Shown: piece after piece, positions 26,725 to 36,594 of the stretch
Position numbering within the stretch: position 1 is the first letter of the stretch
Layout: each line of letters starts with the position of its first letter
DNA from: Bacillota bacterium
GTDB lineage: Bacteria; Bacillota; Clostridia; Christensenellales; SZUA-584
Length of the DNA stretch: 64,000 nucleotides
Assembly: GCA_023428025.1 (NCBI GenBank)
Contig: JAEYZN010000021.1
Coordinates: 248,001-312,000, forward strand
Direction of reading: 5' to 3'
Translations under genes and position numbers: made by a program
The notes under the pieces: model-generated
What the model saw: only the letters and a program-made list of their open reading frames with translations
The model's database searches: none
What the model was told of the DNA's origin: nothing

Positions 26725-29700
26725 CTATTCCACGCTTTTCAGCGCTTCCACCATGTTGATCCGATCAAGCGTACGGTTTGTTATCCAATTGACGACGACG
26801 GCAAAGCAGAACGTAATCGCCGCTGAAATCAGATAACTAACGGGCTCAACATGCACCGCGAAATGGATGGACGGCATATTGAGCGCGGTGGTAAGAAAAC
26901 CGCTTATGACCCGGCCTACCGGCAAACCGATGAGGATACCCGCTGCAGTCAGGATCAGCGTTTCCTTATTTACGTATTGATACACCTCGTTATCGTAGAA
27001 TCCCAACACCTTGATGGTGGCCAGCTCCCGGACCCGTTCCGAGATATTCGTGTTCGACAGAGTAAACAACACCACGAACGCAAGCCCTCCGGCCATGACA
27101 GTGATCAGCAGCACCACCGCGTTGATGAGGTCAAAGCCAAAATCCTCTCTCACCGCGGCTGTGCTGACGGCGGAAAGCACCGAATCGTTATCGAGAAGCG
27201 CTTCGGCATATGCGGCCTGATCGGGACAGGCATCCGACAGGTGGGCAAGCACGCCGTTCGGAGCATAGCCGCCAAACAGTGACTCGTACAGCTTTTGCGT
27301 CATATACACGTTATTGCCCAGATAGTTCCGTACAACGCCGGATATGACGACCTCGTGCTGCACAAGCTCCATGTCCTGCAGAGAAACGGTGCCGCCCGGT
27401 TTAAGGCCGAGGATCCGCGCCGCATTCTGTGTGACGAAAACACCGCCATCCTCCAGATGGCTCAGCGTGCCGTCCAGGTCCTCCATGCGGATATAGTCCT
27501 CTATGGCAGCGCTGTCGGTAATTACCATCAGCTGTACCTTTTCCGCCTTTCCATCGGTATTGATCAGCTTCACGTTGTCAATGCGCAGATTGAGATAATC
27601 CTCAATATTGCTGTCACCAGACAGCTGCCCGATAAAGCCGTCGTTATCCTCCTCCTCGGTAACGGCCATCAGATCATATCGATAGATATTCTCGTACTGT
27701 TTTGGCGCCAGATCCGAAATGGAGTCCTTGATCGCAAAGCCGCAGAGAATCAGGGCGGTACAGCCCATGATGCCCCCGACCGTCATAAACAAGCGTTTTT
27801 TATACCGAAACAGATTACGAACGGTGACCTTGTTCAGAAATTTGAGCCGATTCCAGATAACAGGGATACGCTCCAAAAATACGCGGGCTCCCGCACGGGG
27901 CGCTTTGGGCCGCATGAGGTTTGCCGGCATTTGCACCAGCTCACCGCGGCAGACGAGCGCGGTTGCTCCCACTATCCCCACCATAAACAACGCGACGCCG
28001 CCCACGCCGTAGAGAGCGTCAAAGCGCAGATAGTATTGAGGAAGGCTGTAGAGCTCCTCTAAGATAACCGAAACAAATTTGGGCACGAAGATAAAGCCAA
28101 CCAAATCTCCTAAAATACCGCCGAGCAGGCAGGCCGTAAAGGCAAACAGCATGTATTTGAGATAGACAGCCGCGTTGCCAAAGCCCAGCGCCTTATAAGT
28201 TCCAATCAACCCGCGTTCTTCCTCCACCATCCGGGTCATCGTGGTCAGGCTCATCAGCACCGCAACAAGTAAGAATATGACGGGAAAAACCTTACCGACG
28301 GCTTCGATGGAGGACAGATCGCTGTTAAGACTGGAATAGCTGTCCAGCGAGGTGCGGTCCTGAACATACCACTGTGTCATGTCGATATCGTCCAGCTCGG
28401 CATACGCATCGGCCAGTTTTTGATTGGCCTCTTCCTTTTTTTCAGCGTATTCCTGCTCCTGTTCGATCAATTCAGCCTCGCCGTCAGCGATCTCTCCTTT
28501 CCCGTCAGCGATCTCTTCCCAGGCGTCGCCGATTTTTTCTCTGGCGTCGGCTTCTTCCGCGTTTAGCCTCGCCTCACCTTTGGCCAGCTCGGCCTTTCCC
28601 GCAGTCAACTCCGCTTTTCCGGCTTCCAGCTCGGCCTTGCTGGCTTCGAGCGTTTGGCGCGCTGCTTCTATCTGCGCCTCGCCTGAGGCCAGCTCTGCCT
28701 CAGCGTCGACCAGCTGCCGTAAAGCGGCTTCCTTTTGTTCCTCAAAGGCGCCTTTCTGATCATCCAGCGCCTGCTGACCGCCGTTCACCTTGCCCATCCC
28801 CAGCGCGGCCTGCACACCGGCTCCGGGCAGGGAGGGCAGCTGCGCCGCCTGCGCACTCAATTGTTCAATCGTGGCGGCCAGCTGCCCGGCCTGAGCGGTT
28901 TTTGCTTCGCGTGCAGCCGTCAAGCTCGCTACGGTTTCGTTCGCAGCATCCAACGCTTCCTGAGCGTCAGCCACGGCGACGTTCGCGGCGTCCAGCGTAT
29001 TCCGGGCGGCAGCCACCACGGCCAGCTGCACATTGTATTCCGGGGTTCCTTCTACCAGACTGTTCAGCCTTTCAGTTTCGGTATTCAAGGTATTCTGCGC
29101 CGCGTCGGCCGCAGCCTGTTTCCCGGCAAGCGCAGCCTGCGCATCAGCCGCCTGTTGCACAGCGGTCTCCAGCTGTTGGTTGAAATCGGTTATCTCCTGG
29201 GTCACGATACCAAGTGCGGCTTGCGTCTGGCTTATCTGTTGCGTCAGCATAGCGCTCATGGCGTCCACCTGCCCCTGGAGCGCACCGGCAAGGGCAGTGC
29301 TTTCAGCGGTGGTCGCCGCCGCGATAGCGCTGTCATCCGCGCCGGTTGCCGCGATGGCGGCAGCCGCGTTCACCAGCGTGTTCCATTCATCCACGGGCCA
29401 TGTGCCGCCAAACGCACCTTTCAGCTGCGATATCCCGGCCTCCAGCTGCGCGCGGGCTGTATCCAACTGGCTCTGCGCTTCACCGAGTTGCTGCTCGGCT
29501 GCAGCGAACTGTGCTTCGGCCTGCCGCCGCTCTTCGGCCAAACGCGGTTTGCCCTCTTCCAGCTCTTGAGCGTTTTGATTCAGTTCGGCTTCCCCCTGTG
29601 CCAGCTGTGCTTCTCCCTGTACAAGCTGCGTCTCAGCTTCCGCCAGCTGCCGCTTTGCGCTTCTGAGTTTCGCGCGGGCCTCCGCGATTTTCCGCTCTGC

Positions 29701-30747
29701 GTCTTTTTGCTCATCGGTCAGCGTGGCTTCACCATCGGCCAGCTCCTGCCTGCCCTCGGCTATATCGTCCCATGCGTCGGCAAATTTCTGGTCCGCCTCC
29801 GCAAACTTGTCGTTCATGGTGGCTTCGGCGTCCTGGATCTTCGCGCGCGCCTCCATCACAACAGCATCATAACGGGCCTGCTCCCGCTGTGCTTTGATGT
29901 GGTCTTCAATATTGCTGATAACGGTTTGTACCGCGTTTTCATATTCATCGGAGTAACCGTTCATCCCCAGTGTTCCGGCCAGAAGAATGTATACCGCGGT
30001 AAAAATATCGCTGTCGGCGTCTGCGGCCGTTATAAAAAACGTATAATCGGTGGTTATGGTGGAACGGAATATGGTTCCGTTGCCGTCACCACGAATGTCC
30101 ATCGGGTCCATCACCACGCCGGTGATGGTATAGGTGGTATGGACAAAGGTTGGCGCTTCCGTTTCCTCTTCCAAATCCATATCCAAATCAACATCCGTAT
30201 CGAGGCCGCTGTCTCCGTCCGAGATATCTTCTATATCGGTGCCGGCTTGCGCCTCTCCACCATTTTCCTCGTTGCCGTTGTCGATATCCTCCTCTATGGT
30301 CAGCGTGTCCCCTATGGATTTAGCGCTCCCATCCAGATACTTTTGCGTCACGGCGATTTCCCCGGCTTCTGCCGGCAGCGTACCGGCCAGCAAATAGGGG
30401 GCATTCAAGCCTTTGGCGCTCAGCACGGCCATCTCCACGCTTTTGCGCACACCCGCCATATCCGTATGAACGGTCTCGCTGTATGCGCCTTCGGCCATTT
30501 CCACGCCATCCACCTGTGCCAGAGCGTCCACGTCCTCCTGCGTCAGCCCCAGCGTGGACAGGATTCGGATATCAAACAGCTTCTGTTTATCAAAGAATCG
30601 ATCCGCCGAGTCATACATATCAAGGCACGCCGCATACAAGCCTGTCAGCATGGCCACGCCCAACGCCGTGATGACCAGAATGGACAGAAAACGCTTCCAG
30701 CCTTTTTTTATGGAACGCCGGATATCCTTTCGGTAAGCCCTGCTCAT
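26725..30747 (-). CDS. FtsX/MacB-type ABC permease with a long extracellular coiled coil
   Basis: 1340 residues from ATG 30747, four bases after the ATPase stop; a longer open frame to 30996 only runs through the ATPase gene. A basic N-terminus and first helix (FLSILVITALGVAMLTGLYAACL) are followed by an extracellular domain with an acidic EEDIDNGNEENGG-type stretch. About 500 residues (roughly 300-810) of Ala/Glu/Lys/Gln-rich heptads follow (repeats such as AEAQLAQGEAELNQ). The first FtsX core (VFPVIFLLVAVLMSLTTMTRMVEEERGLIGTYKALGFG) and a second (VVLLITVMAGGLAFVVLFTLSNTNISERVRELATIKVLGF) provide the transporter fold. It is paired with the ATPase and a divergent TetR regulator, so export of, or protection against, an envelope-active compound is plausible. 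Confidence 0.87.
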   Translation of the reverse strand: MSRAYRKDIRRSIKKGWKRFLSILVITALGVAMLTGLYAACLDMYDSADRFFDKQKLFDIRILSTLGLTQEDVDALAQVDGVEMAEGAYSETVHTDMAGVRKSVEMAVLSAKGLNAPYLLAGTLPAEAGEIAVTQKYLDGSAKSIGDTLTIEEDIDNGNEENGGEAQAGTDIEDISDGDSGLDTDVDLDMDLEEETEAPTFVHTTYTITGVVMDPMDIRGDGNGTIFRSTITTDYTFFITAADADSDIFTAVYILLAGTLGMNGYSDEYENAVQTVISNIEDHIKAQREQARYDAVVMEARAKIQDAEATMNDKFAEADQKFADAWDDIAEGRQELADGEATLTDEQKDAERKIAEARAKLRSAKRQLAEAETQLVQGEAQLAQGEAELNQNAQELEEGKPRLAEERRQAEAQFAAAEQQLGEAQSQLDTARAQLEAGISQLKGAFGGTWPVDEWNTLVNAAAAIAATGADDSAIAAATTAESTALAGALQGQVDAMSAMLTQQISQTQAALGIVTQEITDFNQQLETAVQQAADAQAALAGKQAAADAAQNTLNTETERLNSLVEGTPEYNVQLAVVAAARNTLDAANVAVADAQEALDAANETVASLTAAREAKTAQAGQLAATIEQLSAQAAQLPSLPGAGVQAALGMGKVNGGQQALDDQKGAFEEQKEAALRQLVDAEAELASGEAQIEAARQTLEASKAELEAGKAELTAGKAELAKGEARLNAEEADAREKIGDAWEEIADGKGEIADGEAELIEQEQEYAEKKEEANQKLADAYAELDDIDMTQWYVQDRTSLDSYSSLNSDLSSIEAVGKVFPVIFLLVAVLMSLTTMTRMVEEERGLIGTYKALGFGNAAVYLKYMLFAFTACLLGGILGDLVGFIFVPKFVSVILEELYSLPQYYLRFDALYGVGGVALFMVGIVGATALVCRGELVQMPANLMRPKAPRAGARVFLERIPVIWNRLKFLNKVTVRNLFRYKKRLFMTVGGIMGCTALILCGFAIKDSISDLAPKQYENIYRYDLMAVTEEEDNDGFIGQLSGDSNIEDYLNLRIDNVKLINTDGKAEKVQLMVITDSAAIEDYIRMEDLDGTLSHLEDGGVFVTQNAARILGLKPGGTVSLQDMELVQHEVVISGVVRNYLGNNVYMTQKLYESLFGGYAPNGVLAHLSDACPDQAAYAEALLDNDSVLSAVSTAAVREDFGFDLINAVVLLITVMAGGLAFVVLFTLSNTNISERVRELATIKVLGFYDNEVYQYVNKETLILTAAGILIGLPVGRVISGFLTTALNMPSIHFAVHVEPVSYLISAAITFCFAVVVNWITNRTLDRINMVEALKSVE

Positions 30748-30751
30748 GCCT

Positions 30752-31453
30752 TCACCACTCAATCTGCGCGATGGGCGTGGGCTGTTCATTTTGCACAGTC
30801 CTGACGACCTTGCCGCTTTTAAAGTGAATGACCCTGTCGGCCATAGGCACCAGCGCCGAGTTGTGGGTGATAATGAGTACGGTGATTTTCTCGCGGCGGC
30901 AGGTGTCCTGTAGCAGCTGTAAAATCTGCTTGCCGGTATTGTAATCCAGCGCGCCTGTGGGTTCATCGCACAAAAGCAGTTTCGGGTTCTTCGCAATGGC
31001 GCGCGCGATGGACACGCGCTGTTGTTCCCCGCCGGAAAGCTGCGCAGGGAAATTGTTTTTACGTTCCGCCAGTCCCACCTTATCCAGCGTTTCGGACGCG
31101 CTCAAAGAGTCCTGGCAAATCTGCGCGGCCAGTTCCACGTTTTCCAGCGCCGTCAGATTCGGCACCAGGTTATAAAACTGAAACACAAAACCGATGTCCG
31201 TACGGCGGTAGCCCACCAACTGCTTGTGGTTGTATTTAGAAATGTCTTGACCGTCCACCAGGACATCGCCGGATGTAACGGTGTCCATCCCGCCCAGTAT
31301 GTTCAGTGCCGTGGTCTTGCCGGCGCCGGAAGCACCTAAAATGACGGCCAGTTCGCCTTCTTTTACCGAGAAGCTTGCGTCATCCAACGCACGGATTGCC
31401 GCCCCCTCAGAAACGTATTGCTTTATAACGTGATTGAATTCGATATATGCCAC
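30752..31453 (-). CDS. MacB/LolD-type ABC transporter ATP-binding protein
   Basis: 233 residues from GTG 31453 (GGGAGAG before it). A further upstream in-frame ATG (31510) lacks a binding site and adds non-homologous residues. Walker A GASGAGKTT, Q-loop FVFQFYNLVPNLTALENVELA (typical of the MacB/LolD group), signature LSGGEQQRVSIARA, Walker B LLLCDEPTGALD and switch His in IITHN. It works with the FtsX-type permease four bases downstream. Confidence 0.93.
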   Translation of the reverse strand: MAYIEFNHVIKQYVSEGAAIRALDDASFSVKEGELAVILGASGAGKTTALNILGGMDTVTSGDVLVDGQDISKYNHKQLVGYRRTDIGFVFQFYNLVPNLTALENVELAAQICQDSLSASETLDKVGLAERKNNFPAQLSGGEQQRVSIARAIAKNPKLLLCDEPTGALDYNTGKQILQLLQDTCRREKITVLIITHNSALVPMADRVIHFKSGKVVRTVQNEQPTPIAQIEW

Positions 31454-31529
31454 AAGGCTCTCCCTTTTATACTCATAATTGGCGGCAAAAGATTTATCGA
31501 CGCAAGACAATCCAAAAAAATTCAGCCAC

Positions 31530-31616
31530 TTGACTTTTGCCAGCTAATTCATTATTTTAAAGACACGATGTTGTTTTCACAACCGTCAGATGTTTATAAA
31601 ACGAATGTTTCACAAC
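31530..31616 (+). promoter_or_regulatory. Promoter and possible operator of the TetR gene
   Basis: TTGACT (31530-31535), 17 bases, TATTTT (31553-31558). Downstream lie two direct copies of TTTCACAAC (31575-31583 and 31608-31616), 33 bases apart and each in a partly palindromic context, a reasonable place for the regulator to bind between itself and the divergent ABC genes. Confidence 0.5.
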
Positions 31617-31685
31617 ACGACACCTTGCAAATGTCGATTTCAAAACAAAAAATGTGAAACCTATTTTTGGAGGAGCGCAACCTTT

Positions 31686-32267
31686 ATGAAAGAGTTGAAA
31701 CTGGACAGAAAGACGCGTTATACCCGGATGGTACTGCAGGACAGCCTGATCGAGCTAATGAAGAAAAAGCCGATCACCAAGATAACGATTAAAGAACTGT
31801 GTGAGAATGCGGACATTAACCGGACGACTTTTTATGCGCATTATACCGATCAGTACGACCTTCTCCGTAAAATCGAAGATGAAACCCTTTCCTGGGCAAA
31901 AGAAGCCATTTCCAGTCTTATGAGCAAAACAGACAAAAACGAAACCATGAAGATTCTCAAAGGAATTTGCCAATACTTTACCGAAAACAGCCGCCATCTT
32001 CAGGTTCTGATGAGTGAGCAAGGCGATATCGATTTCCAGAAACAGCTGTTCACGCTGATATATGAACAATGCGGCATATCACCTTCAGCCGCAGCAAATA
32101 CGGGGTTCGGCATAGATGAGGATTATTTTATATTCGTTGTAAACGGAAGCGTCGGTCTCATACAGCATTGGTTCAAAAACGGGTTGAACAAATCGGCAAA
32201 AGAAATGGCCGATATTATATATAGTTTGGCTTTCCCTATCAAACGGCAAGCCGCAATACCAAACTAA
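31686..32267 (+). CDS. TetR/AcrR family transcriptional regulator
   Basis: 193 residues from ATG 31686 (GGAGGAG at 31669-31675). The N-terminal helix-turn-helix is clear: ITKITIKELCENADINRTTFYAHYTDQYDLL. The C-terminal ligand domain is variable, with a hydrophobic FVVNGSVGLIQHWFKNG helix. Divergent from the ABC ATPase and coiled-coil permease, it is the likely local repressor of that unit. Confidence 0.88.
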   Translation: MKELKLDRKTRYTRMVLQDSLIELMKKKPITKITIKELCENADINRTTFYAHYTDQYDLLRKIEDETLSWAKEAISSLMSKTDKNETMKILKGICQYFTENSRHLQVLMSEQGDIDFQKQLFTLIYEQCGISPSAAANTGFGIDEDYFIFVVNGSVGLIQHWFKNGLNKSAKEMADIIYSLAFPIKRQAAIPN

Positions 32268-33262
32268 ATTCCAAATAAGGAAATTCATTGATATGTTTTT
32301 CCTCGTCATTATCTCTGTGAATTAAAAGCTTTCATGTTGCATCCGGAATTTAATGATGGCTATGGGTATTGAAAGAGGGCGACATCTGGATGTCCAATTT
32401 TCTGTTCCAGATTTTCGACCCCTTCATCAGATCTTCTTGCCACTACCACAACTGTCCATTATCCGTGTGTAGGTACACATGATAAATGTCGCGAGTTCGC
32501 CATAGACACGGTAACATCAGTGCCATAAAGGGAAGCGCCCTGATCTTCTCGATAATTCGCCATAATCCGCTCGCCTCCAGTGTCCGGAAAATTGTAGTGC
32601 ATAAATACCATATCGCACTTACGATAAATCTGATTTTCAAACACCGCGATGATTCATATTCCTGAACGCCTGATATTGTGCCATTTGACAGGTGTTTCGG
32701 ATGTTTGTGCTGCGGGAGGAAGGCATGGGAAGCTCCATATTATTTTTCGCTATCACTGCAACGCACAGCCAAGGTGTCTGCGCCAACAAATCAGCACTCG
32801 GTTTCCAATACGGACGGACAGAGAATGCTGCCAATCTCACCGCCATACTCCAGCGTTGGCGCGGCGTAATACGGCTGCTCCGCGAGCGGGCGCTTCTAGG
32901 ATATTGGGCTTATCCGGCACAGGCAAAAGTCCACTCAATACATGACCTGAATGGTATCGAGCGGACTTTCTTTGAATCCTGTTTTGTTGATTTCCAGATT
33001 GCTTCACCGGGATTCTTTCGGCTTGTACTTGGTGATACTGATTCCACCGCAGGATATGGGACGCATAACTTGTGTTCAATAATAGCTTGCCAATTGCCGC
33101 CCGTTGTGTTTCTGCCGCCTCAGCATCGCAGAACACCCGGACTAAGCCACAATATAAATCCACAAACCGCCTTGATCGAACAACTCATCCTTCGCCTTCC
33201 GAGGCCATTTGTCCTTGGATTTCAGCACAGGCCATATTGCTCACTGGCTTTCTGCAATATCA
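32268..33262 (-). pseudogene. Tract without intact gene, possible decayed coding sequence
   Basis: About 1 kb between the TetR gene and the first dehydrogenase. No frame holds a credible complete gene or a ribosome binding site. On the minus strand, protein-like pieces appear in changing frames, for example LKSKDKWPRKAKDELFDQGG near 33200 and TGGERIMANYREDQGASLYG near 32540, each ending at a stop. This fits an old, frameshifted gene or inserted element, but no family was recognised. Low certainty. Confidence 0.3.
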
Positions 33263-34411
33263 TTAATCCATCACATAAATCGCTTTGATGACCTCGTCAC
33301 CCTTCTCGATCTTCCTGAATATCTCATCGGTCGCTTCCACCGTCAGCGGCAGGCGGTGCGTGATGATATCGTCATATTTGATCTTGCCTGAGGCCAGTAT
33401 GTTCATTGCGCTGGCTTTGCACGGCTCAAGACCGCCCATTTTCGCGTACCCATCCATGGTGCCGGTTACTTTCAGGCCCCTGAAATGGATATAGCTCCAG
33501 TCAATGAGCACCGGGACACAGCAGGCGCCGATCTGGCCGATGCGCGCGCCGATTCTGGCAAGATAGGGGATCATCTGGATGGTGGCAGGTTCTCCGGCGC
33601 AATCGATGATGACATCCGCGCCTTTGCCACCCGTTAACGCTCTGACGCGATCCACAATGTGCTCTTTCGCCGGGTCCAGCACATCGTCAGCGCCCAGCTT
33701 CTTGGAGAGTTCTCTCTTCATCGGGACCATTTCCGTTGTGATGACCGTCTTCGCGCCATAGACCTTGGCCAGCTGTGTGGACAACAGTCCCAGAGCGCCC
33801 TGACCCATAATCACCACGGTATCGCCCACACGCATATTGTTCCATGCGATGGTGTTGGTGACCATCGTGGGTTCAAACAGCGAAGCCACTTCATTCGGCA
33901 CATGATCCGGCACTTTGCAGGCCTCGTTGACGGGCGTCACGATGTATTCGCCAAAGCCGCCGATAGTGCCGACCATCGATACTCTGTCGCCCACCTTGAA
34001 GTCGTAGTTGGAGTTCAGCATATCCAGCTTGCCTGCGCGTTTGTGCTCGGCGCCCATGGGAATCACTTCTTGCGGCATCGGGCCCACCTCAACCACCACA
34101 CCTGTGCCTTCGTGGCCCATCGTGGTCGGGAAAGGCTCCAGATCATACCGTTCTGTCGGATACACGTTCCATAATAAATCATTCGTCCGGTTGTCCCATT
34201 GTCTGAGATGATGCGGTACCATACCTTCGATCTGATGATCGTGCGGGGGATGCAACGCACGGATTGTATTCAGGTCTGTCTGGTTGCAGATCGAGCAGGC
34301 GGACATCTTGACAACCAGCTGTCCCACACCGGCTTTGGGGATGGGCTTCTCAAGGAGTTCCCACGGGCCTCCTTTGCCCATAAGCACCAATTGTTTAAAA
34401 GTATTTGCCAT
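33263..34411 (-). CDS. Medium-chain zinc-dependent dehydrogenase, paralog MDR-1
   Basis: 382 residues from ATG 34411 (AGAGGTG upstream). NAD(H)-dependent alcohol/polyol dehydrogenase of the MDR superfamily. The GroES-like half has KGGPWEL, the catalytic-site CNQTDLNTIRALHPPHDHQ and TMGHEGTGVVVEVG; the Rossmann half has IMGQGALGLLSTQLAK and an acidic residue after the second strand (TTEMVP), favouring NAD. The group signature IGACCVPVLIDWSYIHFRG and THRLPL follow. The four-Cys structural zinc lobe is absent. A 13-residue insert around PMGAEHKRAGKLDM sits before the GDRV strand. It is last in the TIM-barrel/ABC/MDR operon, 19 bases after MDR-2. Confidence 0.85.
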   Translation of the reverse strand: MANTFKQLVLMGKGGPWELLEKPIPKAGVGQLVVKMSACSICNQTDLNTIRALHPPHDHQIEGMVPHHLRQWDNRTNDLLWNVYPTERYDLEPFPTTMGHEGTGVVVEVGPMPQEVIPMGAEHKRAGKLDMLNSNYDFKVGDRVSMVGTIGGFGEYIVTPVNEACKVPDHVPNEVASLFEPTMVTNTIAWNNMRVGDTVVIMGQGALGLLSTQLAKVYGAKTVITTEMVPMKRELSKKLGADDVLDPAKEHIVDRVRALTGGKGADVIIDCAGEPATIQMIPYLARIGARIGQIGACCVPVLIDWSYIHFRGLKVTGTMDGYAKMGGLEPCKASAMNILASGKIKYDDIITHRLPLTVEATDEIFRKIEKGDEVIKAIYVMD

Positions 34412-34430
34412 GATTACACCTCTTATTTTA

Positions 34431-35531
34431 TTAATCAAATAGGAATACGCCTTTTATGACATTGCCCGTCTCCACATCCCTGAACGCCTGATCAATGTCG
34501 TCCAGCCTGTATCGGTGTGTGATAAGCGGCTTCATGTCCAGATATGTCGCCATGATCTGCATGCAGGTCTTCCACTGATTGGGCAGCGCGCCGTTGACGT
34601 GATACTCATGCCCCGAGCTGACCACCTTCATGCCCTTAAAATGTATGTAGCTCCAGTCCGTCAATACCGGATCACAGCATGCGCCGATCTGGCCCACTTT
34701 GGCGCCCAGAGCGGTGACATAGGGAATGATCTCGATGGTCTCCGGTTTCCCCGCCGCTTCGATGACAACCGGCATTCCCTTGCCGTCCGTGATCCGTTCA
34801 ATCTCGTGGACAATATGAGTACGTCCGGGGTCCAGCGCGATGTCGGCGCCGAATTTCTTCGCCAGCTCGCGTTTGAATGCGATGGGTTCGGAAACGATGA
34901 TCTGGTTTGCGCCCATGGCCTTGGCCATCTGCGTCGCAATCAGCCCCAGCGCCCCCTGTCCGAGTATCAGCACCCTGTCGCCCAGAGCCATGATCTGTTT
35001 CAGAACGTTGTAGACCACCAAAACCGGCTCATACAGCGAAGCTTCCTCATCGCCAAGGCTGTCCGGCACTTTGATCAGCGCGGCCGCATCCGATATCACA
35101 TATTCGCCAAAGCCGCCCACGGTCGCCACGATCGAAACCCTGTCCCCGACCTTGAAATAGTCGGAGGAAGCCATCATGCTCTGCTCGTGGGCCGTATAGG
35201 GGCCCACCTCCACCACAACGCCCATGCCTTCATGCCCCATCGTTGACGGATAAGGCGCATGGACGTATGGACGCTGAGGATAAGCGTGTGAAAGCTTATC
35301 CGGTACCCGTTTGTCCCAGATACGAAAATGATGCGGGTACATCAGCGTCACCTGATGGTCATGCGGCGGGTGAAGCGCCTTTATCGTATTAAGGTCTGTT
35401 TGATTGCAAATGGACGACGCCTGCATTTTGACGAGCAACTGTCCGTAACCCGGCTTCGGGATGGGCAGTTCCTTGATCTCCCAAGGTCCTCCCTTGCCCA
35501 TCAGCCATGCCTGCCTGAATGTATCTTTCAT
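34431..35531 (-). CDS. Medium-chain zinc-dependent dehydrogenase, paralog MDR-2
   Basis: 366 residues from ATG 35531, which aligns with the other copies (MKDTFRQAWLMGKGGPWE). An ATG at 35549 overlapping the permease stop is also possible. Signatures: CNQTDLNTIKALHPPHDHQ, TMGHEGMGVVVEVG, ILGQGALGLIATQMAK with Glu after strand two (VSEPIAF), IGACCDPVLTDWSYIHFKG, THRYRL. Position directly after the permease suggests it acts on the imported compound. Substrate unknown. Confidence 0.85.
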   Translation of the reverse strand: MKDTFRQAWLMGKGGPWEIKELPIPKPGYGQLLVKMQASSICNQTDLNTIKALHPPHDHQVTLMYPHHFRIWDKRVPDKLSHAYPQRPYVHAPYPSTMGHEGMGVVVEVGPYTAHEQSMMASSDYFKVGDRVSIVATVGGFGEYVISDAAALIKVPDSLGDEEASLYEPVLVVYNVLKQIMALGDRVLILGQGALGLIATQMAKAMGANQIIVSEPIAFKRELAKKFGADIALDPGRTHIVHEIERITDGKGMPVVIEAAGKPETIEIIPYVTALGAKVGQIGACCDPVLTDWSYIHFKGMKVVSSGHEYHVNGALPNQWKTCMQIMATYLDMKPLITHRYRLDDIDQAFRDVETGNVIKGVFLFD

Positions 35532-35548
35532 TTCAAACCCTGATTTCA

Positions 35549-36523
35549 TTATTGTTCGGCGGCTATTGCCTTTTTTCTCGAGAATACCTTTTTGAATATA
35601 TCCGACCGGGAAGATATCGACATGAATATCAACACAAACAGGGCAATCACAATCTGGTTGTAAGCGCTCTCCATGCCGAAGAGCATCAAAGCCAGCTTGA
35701 TGATCTGCATGATGACGCTGCCGATAAATACAGCCGCGATCAGGTTAACAGATCTGGGCAGGGACATGCCCACAAACACGCACATCATGGCGTCAAAGCA
35801 CAATCCCATCGTCCCCAAAGGGGCGCTGACGGCTTTTGTGATGCCTGTCGATCCCAGCATCAGCACGGAATAGATTCCCGCAAAGACGCCTGCTGCCATA
35901 AAGGCCAGGAACTTGACCCGATATATATTGATGCCGTTCTGGCGCGCGATCGTGGTGCCGTTGCCCACGGCGCGGACATGGTATCCAAATCTCCTGTAGT
36001 TGTAAAGATAATACGCGATACCGAACGCCACGGCCAGGACAATCAGTTTGGGTATATTGCCCCCGAAGAGGATGAATTCCACAGGCACCGACACGCCCGA
36101 TCCGCCAAAAGCGACCGCGCACAGGCTCTCCAGAATCAAGGTGACGCCGATCGATACGATGATGGACGGTACTTTTAAGAGTATATATACGAAGCCGGTC
36201 AACGCACCGCTGAGCGCACCCACCAGGGTACAGCATACGACGATACCCACGATACCCAGATTGAGCTGCAGCGCGATATTCCCGCCGATTATCGACGCCG
36301 CCAGCACAGCCGCGCCCACAGAAAAGTCCCAATTTCCCACCTTCAGGTCGAAGCATACGCCCCAGGCCAGTATAGCGGGCGTGATCGCCTGAATCACCAT
36401 GGCGAACGCGCTGTCGAAATTAACGTTTTGGGGATAGTAGACGACAAGGGCCATATACATAACGATCGGGATCGCGACCGACACCAGAATGCCTGCGGTT
36501 TTTGACGCAACAGAATTTTTCAT
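35549..36523 (-). CDS. Ribose-type (CUT2) ABC transporter permease
   Basis: 324 residues, eight to ten hydrophobic helices. RbsC-family marks: FDLKVGNWDFSVGAAVLAASIIGG, PSIIVSIGVTLI, YHVRAVGNGTTIARQNGINIYRVKFLAF and the C-terminal GSVIMQIIKLALMLFG. It is the second CUT2 permease of the operon, so the importer may use a heterodimer. It ends by touching the MDR-2 frame. Confidence 0.9.
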   Translation of the reverse strand: MKNSVASKTAGILVSVAIPIVMYMALVVYYPQNVNFDSAFAMVIQAITPAILAWGVCFDLKVGNWDFSVGAAVLAASIIGGNIALQLNLGIVGIVVCCTLVGALSGALTGFVYILLKVPSIIVSIGVTLILESLCAVAFGGSGVSVPVEFILFGGNIPKLIVLAVAFGIAYYLYNYRRFGYHVRAVGNGTTIARQNGINIYRVKFLAFMAAGVFAGIYSVLMLGSTGITKAVSAPLGTMGLCFDAMMCVFVGMSLPRSVNLIAAVFIGSVIMQIIKLALMLFGMESAYNQIVIALFVLIFMSISSRSDIFKKVFSRKKAIAAEQ

Positions 36524-36594
36524 AATGGCTCACCTTTTTGCAATATTGTGGGCGGGCGGCAATATCGCATACCGCCCACCCTTTCAGAGTCTTG

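Noticed and set aside
28735..30804. 689-residue open frame on the plus strand
   Set aside because: It mirrors the repetitive coiled-coil part of the FtsX permease; the periodic GC-rich codons keep the opposite strand free of stops.
30748..30996. 83-residue N-terminal extension of the coiled-coil permease
   Set aside because: It runs through the ATPase gene in another frame; homology and spacing support ATG 30747.
32268..33262. Serine recombinase or transposase remnant
   Set aside because: Fragments were compared by eye with recombinase and transposase motifs, but no catalytic or zinc-ribbon motif could be confirmed.
32692..33288. 198-residue plus-strand open frame as a real gene
   Set aside because: No domain or ribosome binding site, and it runs into the end of MDR-1; it looks like a chance frame over decayed sequence.
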